From Coptis chinensis (taxonomy: Eukaryota > Streptophyta > Magnoliopsida > Ranunculales > Ranunculaceae): a DNA stretch of 64,000 nt. Below are positions 1-11,551 of the stretch, piece after piece. The number at the start of each line of letters is the position of its first letter. Position 1 is the first letter of the stretch. The notes under the pieces are model-generated. The model was not told where the DNA came from. It saw only the letters and a list, made by a program, of their open reading frames with translations, and searched no databases. Where the stretch lies: positions 25,940,501-26,004,500 of the forward strand of contig CM027377.1 in NCBI GenBank assembly GCA_015680905.1, given 5' to 3'. The translations under genes were made by a program, and so were the position numbers.

Positions 1-140
1 CATGACTCAAAAACCGAGAAAACATGCAAGAGTGGAAAGTGTGAATTACGTTAAACGTGGACTTAGGATCCGGTACTTACAGCCACACACTCCAATAGGA
101 GGGCCTAGTTACCTGAATGGTGCACTCACCAATAGATGGA
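1..140 (-). other. Conserved non-coding block, Ath1a copy
   Basis: Block holding GTGGACTTAGGATCCGGTAC and ACACACTCC-AT-GGAGGGCC on the plus strand. It is nearly identical in Ath1b (8165-8345), Ath1c (27770-27965) and Ath1d (49455-49620, opposite strand), always between the last pol/post-protease codons and the ORF2 region. No open frame explains its conservation. Confidence 0.7.
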
Positions 141-383
141 AGTGAAAGAAAGTACACCAAACAATAAAATGAGCCGTTTATAGTCAAATACTCGAGACTT
201 TAAAAAATGACTAGATATATACACATACCCTGCAGTTTGTCATATATCAACAACCGAAATAGTTGTGGATCTTTCCATAAATAATTATCACAGAAAACAC
301 ATCCAAACACCATCAAGCACCATGAGTTCCCATGATGTGGCATAATGGAATGAGAGAGAATACTGATGAATCTAGAATCTAAC

Positions 384-956
384 CTAGCATGCAAAGTCTT
401 CTTGTTTTTCTAACGAAAGGGTGGGCAAGTGAATGATTTTGACACAATGGATGGTTGTGGAAGATATTATGGATATGGATGAATTGTAGAAGTAAGAAAT
501 GGAAGAAATGATAGAGTGGGTTGGTATAATCACACAACTGAAAATGAAAGTATCTGGTGGCTCTGTAGATAGTAATTTCGTACTATAAGAATTTAGAAAA
601 TCATGAAGCACAGGAGAAATAAGAGGGTCAAGTGCAAACTCAAGGTTCTTTTGAAAAGGTGGAGGGTAGGGAACATTGATGGAAGGTGAATGAGTGATAG
701 GATAATGTGAGGTGGGTGAATGGTGTTCAGCTAGAGCTCGCAGGTCTATATCATCAGAAGTTTTTAGATATGCAAGACATTCTTCAATGGGTGGGTTAGA
801 GGAATCACTGGGATAGTAGGTGAAAAATTCTTCTTCTATCATGGCGTCAATGTTAGAACTTCCGAATGAAAGAAATTGGTGCATCTGATTATCAGGAAAC
901 GTGTTGTCGAAATAATCTTGAGCTAAGCTCTGGATCATGCTAACCTCTCCATGCAA
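384..956 (-). pseudogene. Post-protease frame of Ath1a, function unknown
   Basis: About 190 residues beginning near a MI-SLAQDYF motif and containing PPIEECLAYLKTSDDIDLRALAEHHSP-like acidic, Pro-rich sequence. The same frame follows the protease in Ath1b (start only), Ath1c (28410-28985) and Ath1d (48527-49141). I do not recognise a domain. In Ath1b the equivalent position leads into the segment before RT, so this is probably the natural N-terminal extension of pol that remains where pol is missing. Function inferred only from position. Confidence 0.6.
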
Positions 957-971
957 AGTCGTATCTAGGAA

Positions 972-1934
972 CTATTTCGTCGTTTTAAAAACATTTAACT
1001 TAACAGAAAGATGGCCAAAAGACATGGCCATTGAACTATCGCAGCAGTTTATAAGCGCATTAGCAGTAGCCAAGAAGGGACGCCCTAAAATTATAAGAAC
1101 AGAGTCGTTAGCGACTTCTGTGTCGAGAAAAACAAAATCAGCCAGATAGTAGAAATCTTGAACCTTAACAAGCACGTTTTCAACAACACCCTTAGGATAC
1201 TTAATAAATCGATCAGCTAAATGCAACGTCATTTTAGTAGGTTGCATCTCTTGTAGACCTATTTGTTTATAAAGATAATAAGGGAGTAAGTTAACACTCG
1301 CCCCTAGGTCTAATAGCACGGTCGTCGTGTGGGAATCTCCTAAGGTGCATTGTACAGTAGGATGACTAGGGTCCTTGTACTTAACAATTCCATTATGTTC
1401 AGATAACGTGGGAAACTGTTCAGTTAAAAAGGCGTCTTTAAGAATATTTGTTTTACGCCTAGTAGTGCACAACTCTTTTAGAAACTTGGCATGTTGTGGT
1501 AACTTTTTAATAGTTTCGAGAAAAGGTAAGTTTATCATTAGATTTTTAAAAACTTCCCTAATCTCATTAAAATTTGTGTCTTTATTTAACATGGCTAGCC
1601 TCTGGGGAAATGGTGGTTTCTCTTTATATTTAGCATATGGATCAACAGGATGTCTAACCTTGGCTTTTTGTTTCTTAGGTTGTGGTTTAACTAGTACCTC
1701 TACAGGGGTAGGATCTTCAGTTTCTATTTTGGTATCTAGTAAACTATCAGGTGTAGGGATTACTAGTGGGGTAACAACAGGCATAGTTACACCGTTATCC
1801 ACCACTTTGCCAGAACGGAGAGTGGTGATAGCATTTATCGCACCTACATTTCTATTTTCATTACTAGTATTACCGGTTACTTCAAAGGCTGAGTTTGGCA
1901 TTTTAGGATTAGATATAGCTTGACCTGAAAACAC
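972..1934 (-). pseudogene. Gag-pro linker and aspartic protease region of Ath1a
   Basis: A 320-residue stretch. The first half is the Athila-type linker (KPQPKKQKAKVRHPVDPYAK, then PFPQRLAML, then FKNLMINLPFLE). The second half is a retroviral-type aspartic protease with the catalytic motif LLDLGASVNLLPYYLY and the flap/core element IILGRPFLATANALINC. The enzyme would release gag and pol products in the particle. It is followed by the post-protease frame, so at least this part keeps the family order. Belongs to a broken element. Confidence 0.85.
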
Positions 1935-1959
1935 ACCTTTTGGTTATACTTTCTCTTGG

Positions 1960-3358
1960 GTTAACTGCTGTAATAAAAGTTGGATGGATGGTAAAATCTG
2001 TTATTGGGTTTGCATGAAGGCGTCGAAACGATCCGGTTGTGGATGTGTAGTTGTTACAGGTGGTATGACAGGAACTATCTCACGTTGATTATTAATAGGT
2101 GGGTTGTGATAGTTATTATTAACTAGAATGATACCTCTATTAGTATTATAATTATTATTGTTATAATTATTATAATTACCTTGTCCTTGTCCTTGTCCTT
2201 GTCGAGCTTAGTTGTAGTTGTTCGCTTGCCTAACATTTTGATTATTAAACCCTGGAGGTGTAACTTGTTGATTATTTTATCAATTGAAGTTGGGGTTTTG
2301 TCGCCAGGGTGTGTTAGGTTCGCTATTAATAGAACAAACATTGTCCGGCTGTGCGGATGGTTGTTCATAGACTAGAGGACAATAGGAGTCGGGATGCGCA
2401 GGACTCAAACAGAAATTATATGGAATAGAGTTGATATTCATGATAGGGGTAGGCTTTTATTGAACAGAAATTGCTTCTATCTTTTTAGTGAGAGATTCGA
2501 TTAAAGTTTTAAGCTCAGAATCCGATTTAACCTCAAACATACTTGTAGCCTTAACTGTTGAAGAAGAACTAGCGGAGCGGGGGATATCGTCACTAACCCC
2601 CCAGTTATTATTATACTTTGTTTGATATTCTAAAAACCTATAAGCCTCTGAGGCTCCTTTACTGAGGAAACTACCCCCATTCATTATATCAAAGACTTCT
2701 TTATGGTGGTGTGAAAGTCTTTGAAAAAGGCACGAACTAACGTGTCTTTCGCAAGGTTATAATGTGGACACTCTATAAGAAGGTTAGTGAAACGATTCCA
2801 AACCTCTGAAAAGGATTCACGAGGATTCTGGCGGAAAAAATGAATCTTGGAAAGCATTTCATCTGTCTTCAATGGTGGGTAAAAATGTTCCATAAACAAT
2901 TGAACAAGTTTGGCCCATGAGTCCGCAGAATTAGGCGCTTGGGCAGTTAACCAAGACGTCGCCTTATTGGCTAGGCTGAAAGGAAACACCCTCAGTTTAA
3001 TTTGTTCCGCACCTATCGTAGGATTATGGAATGTGGTAAGAACTTGTTCGATCCTACGCATATGCTAATAAGATTTTTCATGGTCTAACCCATGAAAAAC
3101 TGGTAACAAATTAAATATATTAGGGAAGATTCAGAAATCCCCCACTGGGTCTGCAAGAACGATGCAAGATTTTGTGCTATCGTTCAAGGCTTTGTAAAAG
3201 TAAAAGAGAGGAGACTCTCTTTCTTCAGCCATTATTTCAAGTGTAGTGTGTGGTATACTAGCTAGGTGTGTAGTGTGTGGTATACTAGATAGGCGTGTGT
3301 GTTGACGTTGACGATTGATCATGTTAGACGTTTTTCTTCGACCTGACCTTAATCTCAT
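1960..3358 (-). pseudogene. Broken gag of Ath1a
   Basis: Gag would form the virus-like particle. On the minus strand from 3358 it shows the basic MRLRSGR start, the MAEERESPL motif, the domain with IKLRVFPFSLANKATSWL and the FMEHFYPPLKTDEML motif, then a low-complexity Asn/Gln-rich stretch (2123-2368). The order is as in the 46050-47900 copy of Ath1d. The frame is broken in several places. The 5' start is placed at 3358 because the same MRLRSGR start is seen in the other copies just after the leader. Confidence 0.82.
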
Positions 3359-3554
3359 GCAAGGCTATATCCAATATTAAAGAAACACGACAACAATCAA
3401 AACAATCCTGATATGCTAGTATAAATCCTCTAACAGAAAAGGCGAGGAGTGGAAGAAAGAAGTACATGAATGCCTCCTTGCTTCGCTTGTGAATAGCGTC
3501 TTGTATACGCGAGCTTAGTATATTTAACAAGTTAGAAACACTGAATAACTTGAA

Positions 3555-3880
3555 AAAATGGAAGTTTGCACTAACCTATGGAAATCAGGCTGTTCAGAAA
3601 AGGGCGCGGGGTGCGCTAAGATTTTACCTTTCAAGGGCACAGTGTGTGCTCGTGTCTGACTCGAGGTCCAGACAATTCAGCACAGGGTGCGCTCTGAATT
3701 GGCCTTGGAAGGGTGCAGGGTGCGCTCGTGCCTTGGCTGATGTCCAGACACTTCAGCGTGGGGTGCGCTCGTGCCTTGGCTAATGTCCAAACCCTTCAGC
3801 GTGGGGTGCGCTCTGAATTTACCTTGGAAGGGCGCGGGGTGCACTCAGTGTATCCCTGCGAAAAAAAATCAGTTCTGAAG
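3555..3880 (-). repeat. GC-rich tandem module in the Ath1a 5' leader
   Basis: This non-coding leader segment repeats a GAGCGC..GCGCCC-like unit several times (seen on the plus strand as GGGTGCGCTC preceded by TTCAGCG). The same module recurs in the leaders of Ath1b, Ath1c and Ath1d and again upstream of their ORF2. No protein function is apparent although short frames stay open across it. Confidence 0.7.
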
Positions 3881-3978
3881 CAAACAACCACAGTTAGAAC
3901 CAAACAAGGGTGGGTGGGTTTAATGGCACTTTGGTAGGATTAATACTACTAAAGGAAATGAAACTAAACACAACTCCC

Positions 3979-3992
3979 CAGCAGTGGTGCCA
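3979..3992 (-). other. Primer binding site of Ath1a (tRNA-Asp type)
   Basis: Directly inside the LTR, the minus strand reads TGGCACCACTGCTGG. This is a diverged form of the TGGCGCCGCTGCC sites of Ath1c and Ath1d, which match the 3' end of plant tRNA-Asp. It marks the LTR boundary and start of minus-strand DNA synthesis in this family. Confidence 0.7.
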
Positions 3993-3994
3993 TT

Positions 3995-5524
3995 TGATAA
4001 ATGTAAAAACGATAGTTTTACCTACGAATAAGCGATGAAACTCAAACGTAAGTAAAACTAGAACTGTTTTGTGCTTAATATATCAAAGTTATCTACTCTC
4101 GTTATCAATGCAATATGTTTAGAGTAGAGAATTTGTTCCACTCCTAGTTCGTTTAGAATGTAACGTTTCCTAGTTCACGTAAGCTAACAAAGTCGTGAGA
4201 GTAATGTAATTGAAATTAACTACGATGGTAAATCAACTAATCAAGATGCGATAAATGAAATGACGGCAATTCGATACTAAATTGACAATATGAGAATTAA
4301 TTAGGGGAATTTGATTACTCATTGATTCAACTTAATTAACTAACGAAGAATTGTCGTAATCCGAATTGAAATGTTTTCGCATAACAGTTGGGTCTATCTA
4401 ATCCCTAATCATACATGGTAATCTCTACCAACTAACAATCAGCATGTGAAGCAATCAACCCCATTCTCATGGAGAACTAATTACTTTCTAGAATGGAATA
4501 GATCATTACGACGATTTCTATGCTAATCGAAATCAAGTTTCATCAAGGCTTCCTCAAATCCCTCTAATGGAAGTTGTAGCCTTGAATCATTGCACTACCA
4601 TTTCTAACACAAGAACAATAAGAACAAGTCATTTGATATAAATAATTAAACTTTATAAATCTAATTGAACAATAGTCTAAGATTTAAAATGAATTAAACT
4701 GAATTTAGAACAAAGAATAACTAATTATCAATTTAAGACAAACTAAATCTATGAATTAAATATTAAATTAGAACTAAAACTTGAAATATAAAATAAGTAT
4801 TTTATTCTAAAACTCAATCTTGTTCCAACAACTAATTTCCTTCAACTAACTAGATTAATCTATATAAAAACTAATTTAATGAAGTAAAAACTAAGTATTT
4901 TGATCATCCACTAATTAAAAACTAACTAAAAACTAAGTAACTTAAGAGCTAAGTTTTAGTCTCTTGATATAGAAGAGACCAGATCCACAAATTCGTGCAT
5001 GGGCTGAGGAGCCATATTTTGGGTCGGAAAATCAAGCCCAAAACCTCATTACTTCAGTCCGCAAAGGGGTTTTCAGCTGGAAATGACTTCAACAGTCTTT
5101 TTTTTGTCCACTTCTACTCCTCTGATTAGGTCAAGGCTTAGATCATTAGAAATCTCTTTCTGAGCCGATCGTTTTGAAGTAAGGTAGGCCCAATTCCGAG
5201 GTCTGAGTCCAAAGATACGGCCTTCGGAAGTTCTGTTGACTTTTGTGCGCTATTTTTGCCCGCGTTGACTTTGACTTTTCAGCTTTGACCGGGCTTTAAA
5301 AAGGCTTTTTCTCCTTGAATTTTGGCCTTTAATCATAGAACTTCTTAGCAACCAACCTTTGCTCCTTTATCTTGCAAAAGGGACGCATTTCTGCACATAT
5401 TCGACTCCAATGCCTGAAATACATAAGAACACGATAACAGTACTAACTCTTACTTATTAATCACATAATTGGTCTAAAAGTAATATTGTTAAAGGGTTAA
5501 AACTACAATTTTGGGCTCTTATCA
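3995..5524 (-). repeat. 5' LTR of Ath1a (1530 bp)
   Basis: The plus-strand edges are TGATAAATG at 3995 and GCTCTTATCA ending at 5524, so the LTR has TG/CA ends. It is clearly related to the LTRs of Ath1c and Ath1d, which share the GAGCCCAAAACTGTAGTTTT-type start read on the element strand. A TATA-like stretch (TTCTATATCAAG on the minus strand) lies near 4962-4973. It stands alone in the window, so age cannot be estimated. Confidence 0.88.
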
Positions 5525-5529
5525 CGCAC

Positions 5530-5725
5530 TATTGTCTTGCTCGAGTTACAGGCACTTCAGCGTAGGGTGCGCTCATAATTGGGTTGTGAAGGGTGCGAGG
5601 TGTCCTCCGTATACCTTGAGTGCTCTGTAGTGAAAAACTAAGAGAAAAGTGAGGAGTGAAAGGTGAGAGTGCAAGGTGAGAGGTGTGGTTTGTAAGTGTA
5701 GAGTGAATCAAGTCTTTATAAAGGT
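5530..5725 (-). promoter_or_regulatory. Internal TATA-like promoter and start of second leader, Ath1b
   Basis: On the minus strand a TTTATAAAG box (about 5715-5723) is followed by a CA/CT-rich stretch (ACCTCTCACC-type) and then the first units of the GC-rich GAGCGC module before Ath1a interrupts. Ath1c (27240-27315) and Ath1d (50233-50520) have the same layout. Resemblance to a promoter plus 5' UTR is inferred from base pattern only. Confidence 0.45.
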
Positions 5726-6023
5726 TTTAGTTTCTAAACCAACATCCACAAGTAACCAAAATTATTAAGGCAATTGCTGAAAATAGAAAAACGGAAACGG
5801 AAACAAGTTAGGTGCATATTCCAAATATAAACCAATAGCTTTTTGGTTGAATTTAAAATAGCAACTTCCTAATTCTATTCATTGAAATTCCATCACTACA
5901 ACAATATATAATCTTAGCCACACCAATATTGGCAACATTCTCAACAACTCATATTTTCACAGTTTGCAAAAATTTAACTTCTAAAACGGTGGATAAGATA
6001 AAAGCAATGCAAAAAATAATAAT

Positions 6024-6046
6024 ACCACCCCCAAACAATTCGGGAA
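6024..6046 (-). other. Internal polypurine-like tract of Ath1b
   Basis: The minus strand reads GTTTGGGGGTGGTATTATT. It is close to the terminal polypurine tract of the family (TTTGGGGTGGT before the 3' LTR) and lies about 300 bases upstream of the internal promoter. Ath1c (about 27336-27350) and Ath1d (49931-49943) have the same tract. Confidence 0.5.
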
Positions 6047-6224
6047 GGTGGAATTCATGAAAAATTCATCGCATGCTTGGACAAAAACCAAATTCAATTA
6101 AAAATTCAACTAACAATCAAATAGTCGAAAACGATTACATAATCTAAATCTAACTACTAAACTAAACAACTCGAAATAAAATTCTACGAAAACAGGGAAA
6201 TTTCCTAAACACCAAACAACTAAA

Positions 6225-7043
6225 CTACTCGCCATGAGAGGAAGATGGTCCAATGTCGTCAGTCCTGCGTCGACGACGCTCATGCCTCTCAGAGTCGTCA
6301 GAAATAGGACTCTGATAAGGTGGCAAGTGTCTTAGAACTTCGTCTTGGAACCGCCACTGTCCCTCCATAAATTCCCTCATCTCTACCCAACGCTCATCCT
6401 CGCGCTGGACTTTCGTCTCCACAGTCTTCTGCAAGTTAACATTTTCATTATGAGTGGAAACCTGCCTATTCCGCAAGTCTTCGCAAACATGGTTCAGAGA
6501 ACGCAAGCCACGATGCAGCACTGACATCCGTTCCATATCAGAATTGCACTTCTCTAAGGCATTGGCATCAAAACATGCCGTGTCCTCCTCCTCCTCATCC
6601 GAATTAACCTCTTCCACAACCCTATCTTTAGGCAATCGCCACATCTTATGAATACATTCCGTATAAGCAATTGCATTTGCATGCAACTTCAACATAATAC
6701 GTTCAAATTTCGGTTTAGCACCAAATAACAGCATGAGCTTAGTAATCAATGCAGGGTAGGGTGCAATACTTTTTCCAATGCCTCTAATCATATTTAGCAA
6801 AAAGTTGATGATGCAAAAATCATACCTCTTCTACTACAATACCCAGAAAACGTGCAGACAGTTCAAGCTGATGTCACTAAACTTCTCTTTCCTAATGACA
6901 TTCTTACCAACCCACTGAGCTACAGCCAGTTGGTTGGTTCTCAGAGACGACAGTCGAACACAATGCGACTTCGTATTATATTGTCCTTCCAACATAGCCT
7001 CTCTCGTCAATGCCTCTATCCCCCCATACTGGGATTCCTGCAC
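6225..7043 (-). pseudogene. Charged ORF between integrase and second leader of Ath1b
   Basis: The clearest part is 191 residues (6225-6800): a middle acidic run (EEVNSDEEEEDTA), a predicted helical, coiled-coil-like stretch rich in Glu/Arg/Gln, and a basic tail HERRRRRTDDIGPSSSHGE. A related upstream piece reaches 7043. It resembles in position and composition the ORF downstream of pol in Athila-group elements, but I see no diagnostic domain and no clear membrane segment, so an envelope role is not supported. In Ath1d only the last codons of this ORF remain (about 49747-49767). Broken. Confidence 0.55.
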
Positions 7044-7049
7044 TGTGGC

Positions 7050-8160
7050 TACGAGATTGTGTCTTGCCTGATCGTCTAGAATCTAAGACAACATACCCTT
7101 ACAAACTTCTCTCCTCGTCGCATTCACCTTCACAAAGATCCTCGTACCCTCAATTTCCCTCTCCCTGTAAAAATTCAAAACTAAATCCGAATGGTAAAAA
7201 TCAATCTCCTTATACCAAAACCCTTGCCACCTCCTTCTTTGCATCTCATCATTGTAAAACGGTGCAACTGTTCCATTTTGAAAACTTGTTCTAGGAGGAT
7301 TTTGCAGTTTTGGGCCATTGATGTTTGAATTCGAAAAATGGGTTTAGGGTAAGGTGGGGAACGAGTTTGAATTGAAACTCACTCAAAAATTAAAAATTTT
7401 GTTGGTTTAATGGAGGTAGAGTGGAGAAGATGAACTAGATGGGGCGAAATTTGGTGTGGCTGGTTTGATTGGAGTGGAGAAAATCAGTGGTGGTTAAAAT
7501 TGGTGGTGGTTTTCTTTTTCTTTTTTTTATTTTTTTTTTATTTTATTTTTGTTCTTGGTTCGATGGTTTAATGGAGGCTGATGGCGTGAGGAAGAAGAAC
7601 GCGATGTGCTTTTGGGTTTACTGTGGACTCACATGCGAGGCATGTGACTACGATATTTTGGGCCCAAGCCCAAACAATTTCGGAAATACCCATTTTGTCC
7701 CTATGCGCGCAAACTTAAAATTGAAATTCTCGACTCGTTAACGGTCCGATTTTTTTGAATGAGCAATGAAAACGATCAGCAGAGAATTTCCAATCCAATG
7801 ATCCATAAAATACTCTATTCTAACCATGGTTGACATATAAAAAGGTGGAAAATACCTCAGAGTGTGTGAATGACGTAAGTTATGCGAACAAATTAAATGA
7901 AATGTAAATTCATAGATAATGTCAACCCAAATCAAAATATGATTAAATGGCATAAGCAACAAAAATGTAAGCAATCAAGAATGGAAAGACCAACACCCCA
8001 CCCCTAAATAAATTTTTGACAACGAAGTTTGAAAATTTGTTTAAAACCGTGGGTCTTTTAAAGTCAGATCCCCGAGACTTGCTAGATTACTATTTTTATG
8101 GTTTTAATATTTTTTATTTTTTATGAATACGGATTAATATAAGGAAAAACAATAAGGCAA
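7050..8160 (-). other. Non-coding spacer of Ath1b
   Basis: AT-rich sequence between the charged ORF and the conserved block. It contains a pyrimidine-rich run near 7508-7545 (plus strand) and a G-rich, polypurine-like tract on the minus strand at about 7995-8012 (AGGGGTGGGGTGTTGG). I see no convincing gene. Confidence 0.5.
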
Positions 8161-8164
8161 TAAG

Positions 8165-8345
8165 GACATAATTCACACCATAGAGAAACATGACTCTAAA
8201 AATGAGAAAACATGCAAGAGTGGAAAATGTGAATTATGTTAAACGTGGACTTAGGATCCGGTACTTATAGCCACACACTCCATAGGGAGGGCCCGATTAC
8301 CTGAATGGTGCACTTACCAATATATGAAAGTGAAAGGAAGTACAC
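8165..8345 (-). other. Conserved non-coding block, Ath1b copy
   Basis: Matches 1-140, 27770-27965 and 49455-49620, with GGATCCGGTACTTA and CCATAGGGAGGGCCCG on the plus strand. It follows the integrase end within 20 bases. Not coding. Confidence 0.7.
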
Positions 8346-8357
8346 AAACATCAAAGG

Positions 8358-9719
8358 TCAGTCCTCATAGACGGGGTCCTGTAAAAGGACATCCTCCACA
8401 TCAGGGGACATTAACTCGTGAAAATGTTTTAACCGTTGGCCATTGACTTGAAAGGTATTGTTGTCCTTAGGATATATCAAGGTGATTACCCCGTAAGGGG
8501 TGACTTCAGTAACCAAAAAAGGACCAGACCAACGGGTTTTTAATTTTCCGGGAAAAATATGCAAACGGGAGTTGTGAAGCAAGACCTTTTGACCAACCAC
8601 AAACTCTTTGTGCAAGATTTGCTTATCATGAACACATTTCATGTTAGCTTTATAATCCTTTGTGAGATCATAAGAATCGCTACGGATTTCTTCAAGCTAA
8701 TTTAATTGCAACTTGCGCTTGACACCCGCCTCATCAAAATTAAAGTTAAGGATTTTTAATTATAGCCCACATAGCACGGTGCTCCAATTCAACAGGAAAA
8801 TGACATGGTTTCCCAAATTCAAGTCTGAAGGGAGACATACCTATAGGAGTTTTAAAAACAGTCTTATACGCCCATAAGGCATCAGTTAGATGCTTAGACC
8901 AATCTTTCCTATCAGGATTTACAGTTGTTTCTAAGATTTTTTTGATTTCCCTATTAGAAACTTCTACTTGGCCACTAGGTTGTGGATGATAAGGAGTTGC
9001 CACCTTATGTGTAACTCCATACTTTTTAACTAGACACGCAATAACTCTGTTGCAAAAATGTGTTCCACCATCACTAATAATGGCTTTTGGAATGCCAAAC
9101 CGACAAAAAATGTATTCCTTAACAAAAAAACACAACTGTCTTATGGTCATTGCTACGGCAAGCCATGGCCTATATCCATTTAGACACATAGTCCACGGCA
9201 ACAAGAATATAAATAAAACCGTGGGAAACAGGAAAAGGACCCATGAAATCAATGCCCCATACATAAAAAATTTCTACTACCATGATGGGATTTAATGGCA
9301 TCATATTACGTTTGGTGATTTGCCCCAGTTGTTTGCAACGAACACAAGTCTTGCAATGCACTTGGGCATCTTTTAAAAAGGGTAGGCCAATAAAACCCAC
9401 ATTGAAGAACTTTAGCAGCTGTTTTCATATCACTAAAATGGCTACCACACTCTTTGTCATGGCAGAACGATAGAACCTCATTATATTCCCACTGGGGAAT
9501 ACAACGACGAATAATCTGATCCGCACAATACTTAAAAATATAGGGCTCATCCCAGTAGTATAGCTTAACTCTGGCCAAGAATTTCTTACGTTCATTTCTT
9601 GACCAAACATCAGGAATAATATCAAAAGCTAAATAATTCACAATGTCAGCATACCATGGTGCAGAAAAAATAGCATAAAGATGCTCATCAGGGAAAGAGT
9701 CAGGTATGGACTCCGAATC
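8358..9719 (-). pseudogene. Integrase region of Ath1b
   Basis: Integrase would insert the cDNA. Seen in order on the minus strand: an N-terminal zinc-finger region (H-x-S-H-x-D-M and later C-x2-C around 9306-9480), the catalytic core with [15 protein letters not shown], the [17 protein letters not shown] motif that carries the catalytic Glu, then [17 protein letters not shown], and a C-terminal part with KTRWSGPFLV (a GPF/Y-type module) ending near 8358. There is no chromodomain, as expected for Athila and unlike the Tekay copy next door. Broken in several places. Confidence 0.85.
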
Positions 9720-10199
9720 ACTATCATCGTCATTTGTTAGTCTAGATAAGTGGTCGACAACTACATTTTCGACCCGTCTTTTGTCCTTAATTTCTAAGGC
9801 TAACTCTTGCAGGAGAAGAATCCATCGGATTAATCTTTGTTTAGCATCTTTCTTTGCAAGAAGGTACCTAAGGGCTGCATGGTCCATGTAAACTAAAGTC
9901 TTAGTACCAACCAAATAGGGGGAAAACTTATCTAAAGCATAAACGACAGCTAAAAATTCTTTTTCTGTAGTTGTATAATTTCTTTGAGCATCGTTTAAAC
10001 TTTTACTAGCATAATAAATAGCGATGGACTTATTATCTAGTTTCTATCCCAACACAACACCAACAGCATAATCACTAGCATCACACATGAGTTCGAAAAG
10101 TTTAGACCAATCGGGAGGCTGTATAATGGGTGCAGATGTTAAAACGGCTTTTAAAGTTTCAAAATCCTATTTACAGTTATAATTGAAATAAAAAATGCC
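9720..10199 (-). pseudogene. RNase H region of Ath1b
   Basis: Minus-strand segment with the RNase H motifs [31 protein letters not shown] and the later [18 protein letters not shown] and VVDHLSRL, which are typical of Ty3/gypsy RNase H just before integrase. It would degrade the RNA template during reverse transcription. Part of a broken pol. Confidence 0.82.
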
Positions 10200-11261
10200 A
10201 TCCTTTAAAAGAAGATTAGTTAAAGGCCTAGCTATTTTTGAAAAATCTTTGATAAAACGCCTATAAAAACCTGCATGGCCTAGAAAGGCTCTAATATCAC
10301 AAACAGTCCATGGTATAGGTAGAGACGCTATCTTATCTAGTTTGGCCTTATCTACTTCGATGCCTTCACTAGATACAATGTGACCTAGCACTATTCCTTT
10401 TTTAACCATGAAATGATATTTTTCCCAATTTAAAACCAGACTCTTCTCTTCACACCGTGTCAAAACCTTAGATAGGTCACATAGGCATTCACTGAAAGAG
10501 TCTCCATAGATAGAAAAATCATCCATGAAAACTTACATAAAGTGTTCCACCATGTCACTAAAGATATAAAGCATACACCGCTGGAAGGTACTAGGGGCAT
10601 TACAAAAGACGAAAGGCATTCATGTATAGGCATATGTTCAAAAAGGACATGTGAAAGTAGTCTTGTCTTGGTCATCAATATCAATAATGATCTGAAAATA
10701 GCCAGAGTAGCCATCTAAAAAATAGTAATAAACATGACCAGCTAGACGTTCGAGCATCTGATCTATAAAGGGTAAAGGAAAGTGATCCTTTTGTGTCATG
10801 GTGTTTAAGCATCTGTAGTCAATACAGATCCTCCATTTCATAAGAACTCCTGTGAAAACATATTCACCAGCAGCATTACGCACAGTGGTAACACCCAATT
10901 TCTTAGGAACTACATGAATGGGACTTACCCATTCGCTATCTGAGATTGGGTATATGATACCCGCATCGAGTAACCGTAAAACTTCCTCCCTGACCACCTC
11001 TTTCATGGCAAGGTTCAAGCGACGCTAAGGTTCACAAGAAGTCTTTGCATTATTTTCCAAATGGATACAATGTGTACATACATTAGGGTCAATCCCCTTA
11101 ATGTCGTCCAGGGACCAACCAATCACGGAACGATGTTCCCTAATCACCCTAATCAAACGTGCCTCTTCATCCACAGACAACAGAGAAGATATAATTACCG
11201 GATGACTACCATCCGGATCAAGTTGAATATACTTCAACTTAGAAGGAAGAGGTTTAAGCAT
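10200..11261 (-). pseudogene. Reverse transcriptase region of Ath1b
   Basis: Minus-strand RT: the lead-in (LPSKLKYIQL, then GWSLDDIKGIDP), fingers with WVSPIHVVPKK and WRICIDYRCLN, KDHFPLPFIDQML, the FLDGYSGYFQI motif, and, past the active-site region, MDDFSIYGDSF, LVLNWEKYHFMV, GIVLGHIVSSEGIEVD and RAFLGHAGFYRRFIKDF. These are Athila-clade signatures. The region is broken more than once. Confidence 0.87.
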
Positions 11262-11551
11262 AGGGGTGGGAGGAATGTCGATAAATTCTTCTGGAGGGTC
11301 CTCATCTTGAGTAGTGAAGACTTGTTTAGGTAGCAGGTCTTCAAACTCAGTAGATGGAGCAAGAGAAGGGTCTAAGGTAGGTGTAGACTCGAAGAGGGCA
11401 TTGACTTCCTCTACGTAAGAGTCGTCCTCAAAATCTGAACTTCCAAAAAAAGGAATTTATGCATCTTGTTTTCTAGAAACGTGTTATTAAAATAGTCTTG
11501 ATCTAAGCTCTCGATCATGCTAACCTCCCCATCTATAGACGAATCTGGTAA
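11262..11551 (-). pseudogene. Post-protease region of Ath1b joining protease to RT
   Basis: Begins near the MIESLDQDYF motif and continues as acidic, Pro-rich sequence into the segment before RT. It corresponds to the separate post-protease frame of Ath1a, Ath1c and Ath1d. It shows that in a pol-bearing copy this region lies between protease and RT. Confidence 0.6.

Larger units (their letters stand above)
1..5524 (-). mobile_element. Ath1a: Athila-like Ty3/gypsy element, 5' part; remainder off the window
   Basis: Read on the minus strand this runs from a complete 5' LTR (3995-5524) through primer site, GC-rich leader, gag, protease and a post-protease frame, and leaves the window at base 1. 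Gag and protease match the other Ath1 copies here closely. The element sits inside Ath1b: the sequence right of 5524 is the second (ORF2) leader of another Ath1 copy in the same orientation. The 5 bases after the LTR, CGCAC (5525-5529), are the expected right target-site copy, but the left copy lies outside the window. The coding part is broken in several places. Assignment to the Athila group rests on the LDLGASVN-type protease, the tRNA-Asp-like primer site and family-level gag resemblance. Confidence 0.85.

Noticed and set aside
1375-1923. Plus-strand frame of 182 residues
   Set aside because: Antisense shadow of the Ath1a gag-pro linker and protease. The same shadow appears opposite each Ath1 copy.
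7469-7741. 90-residue frame with a hydrophobic Phe/Leu run that could look like a signal anchor
   Set aside because: The run is a T-rich stretch in the non-coding spacer of Ath1b, on the strand opposite to the element, with no counterpart in other copies.
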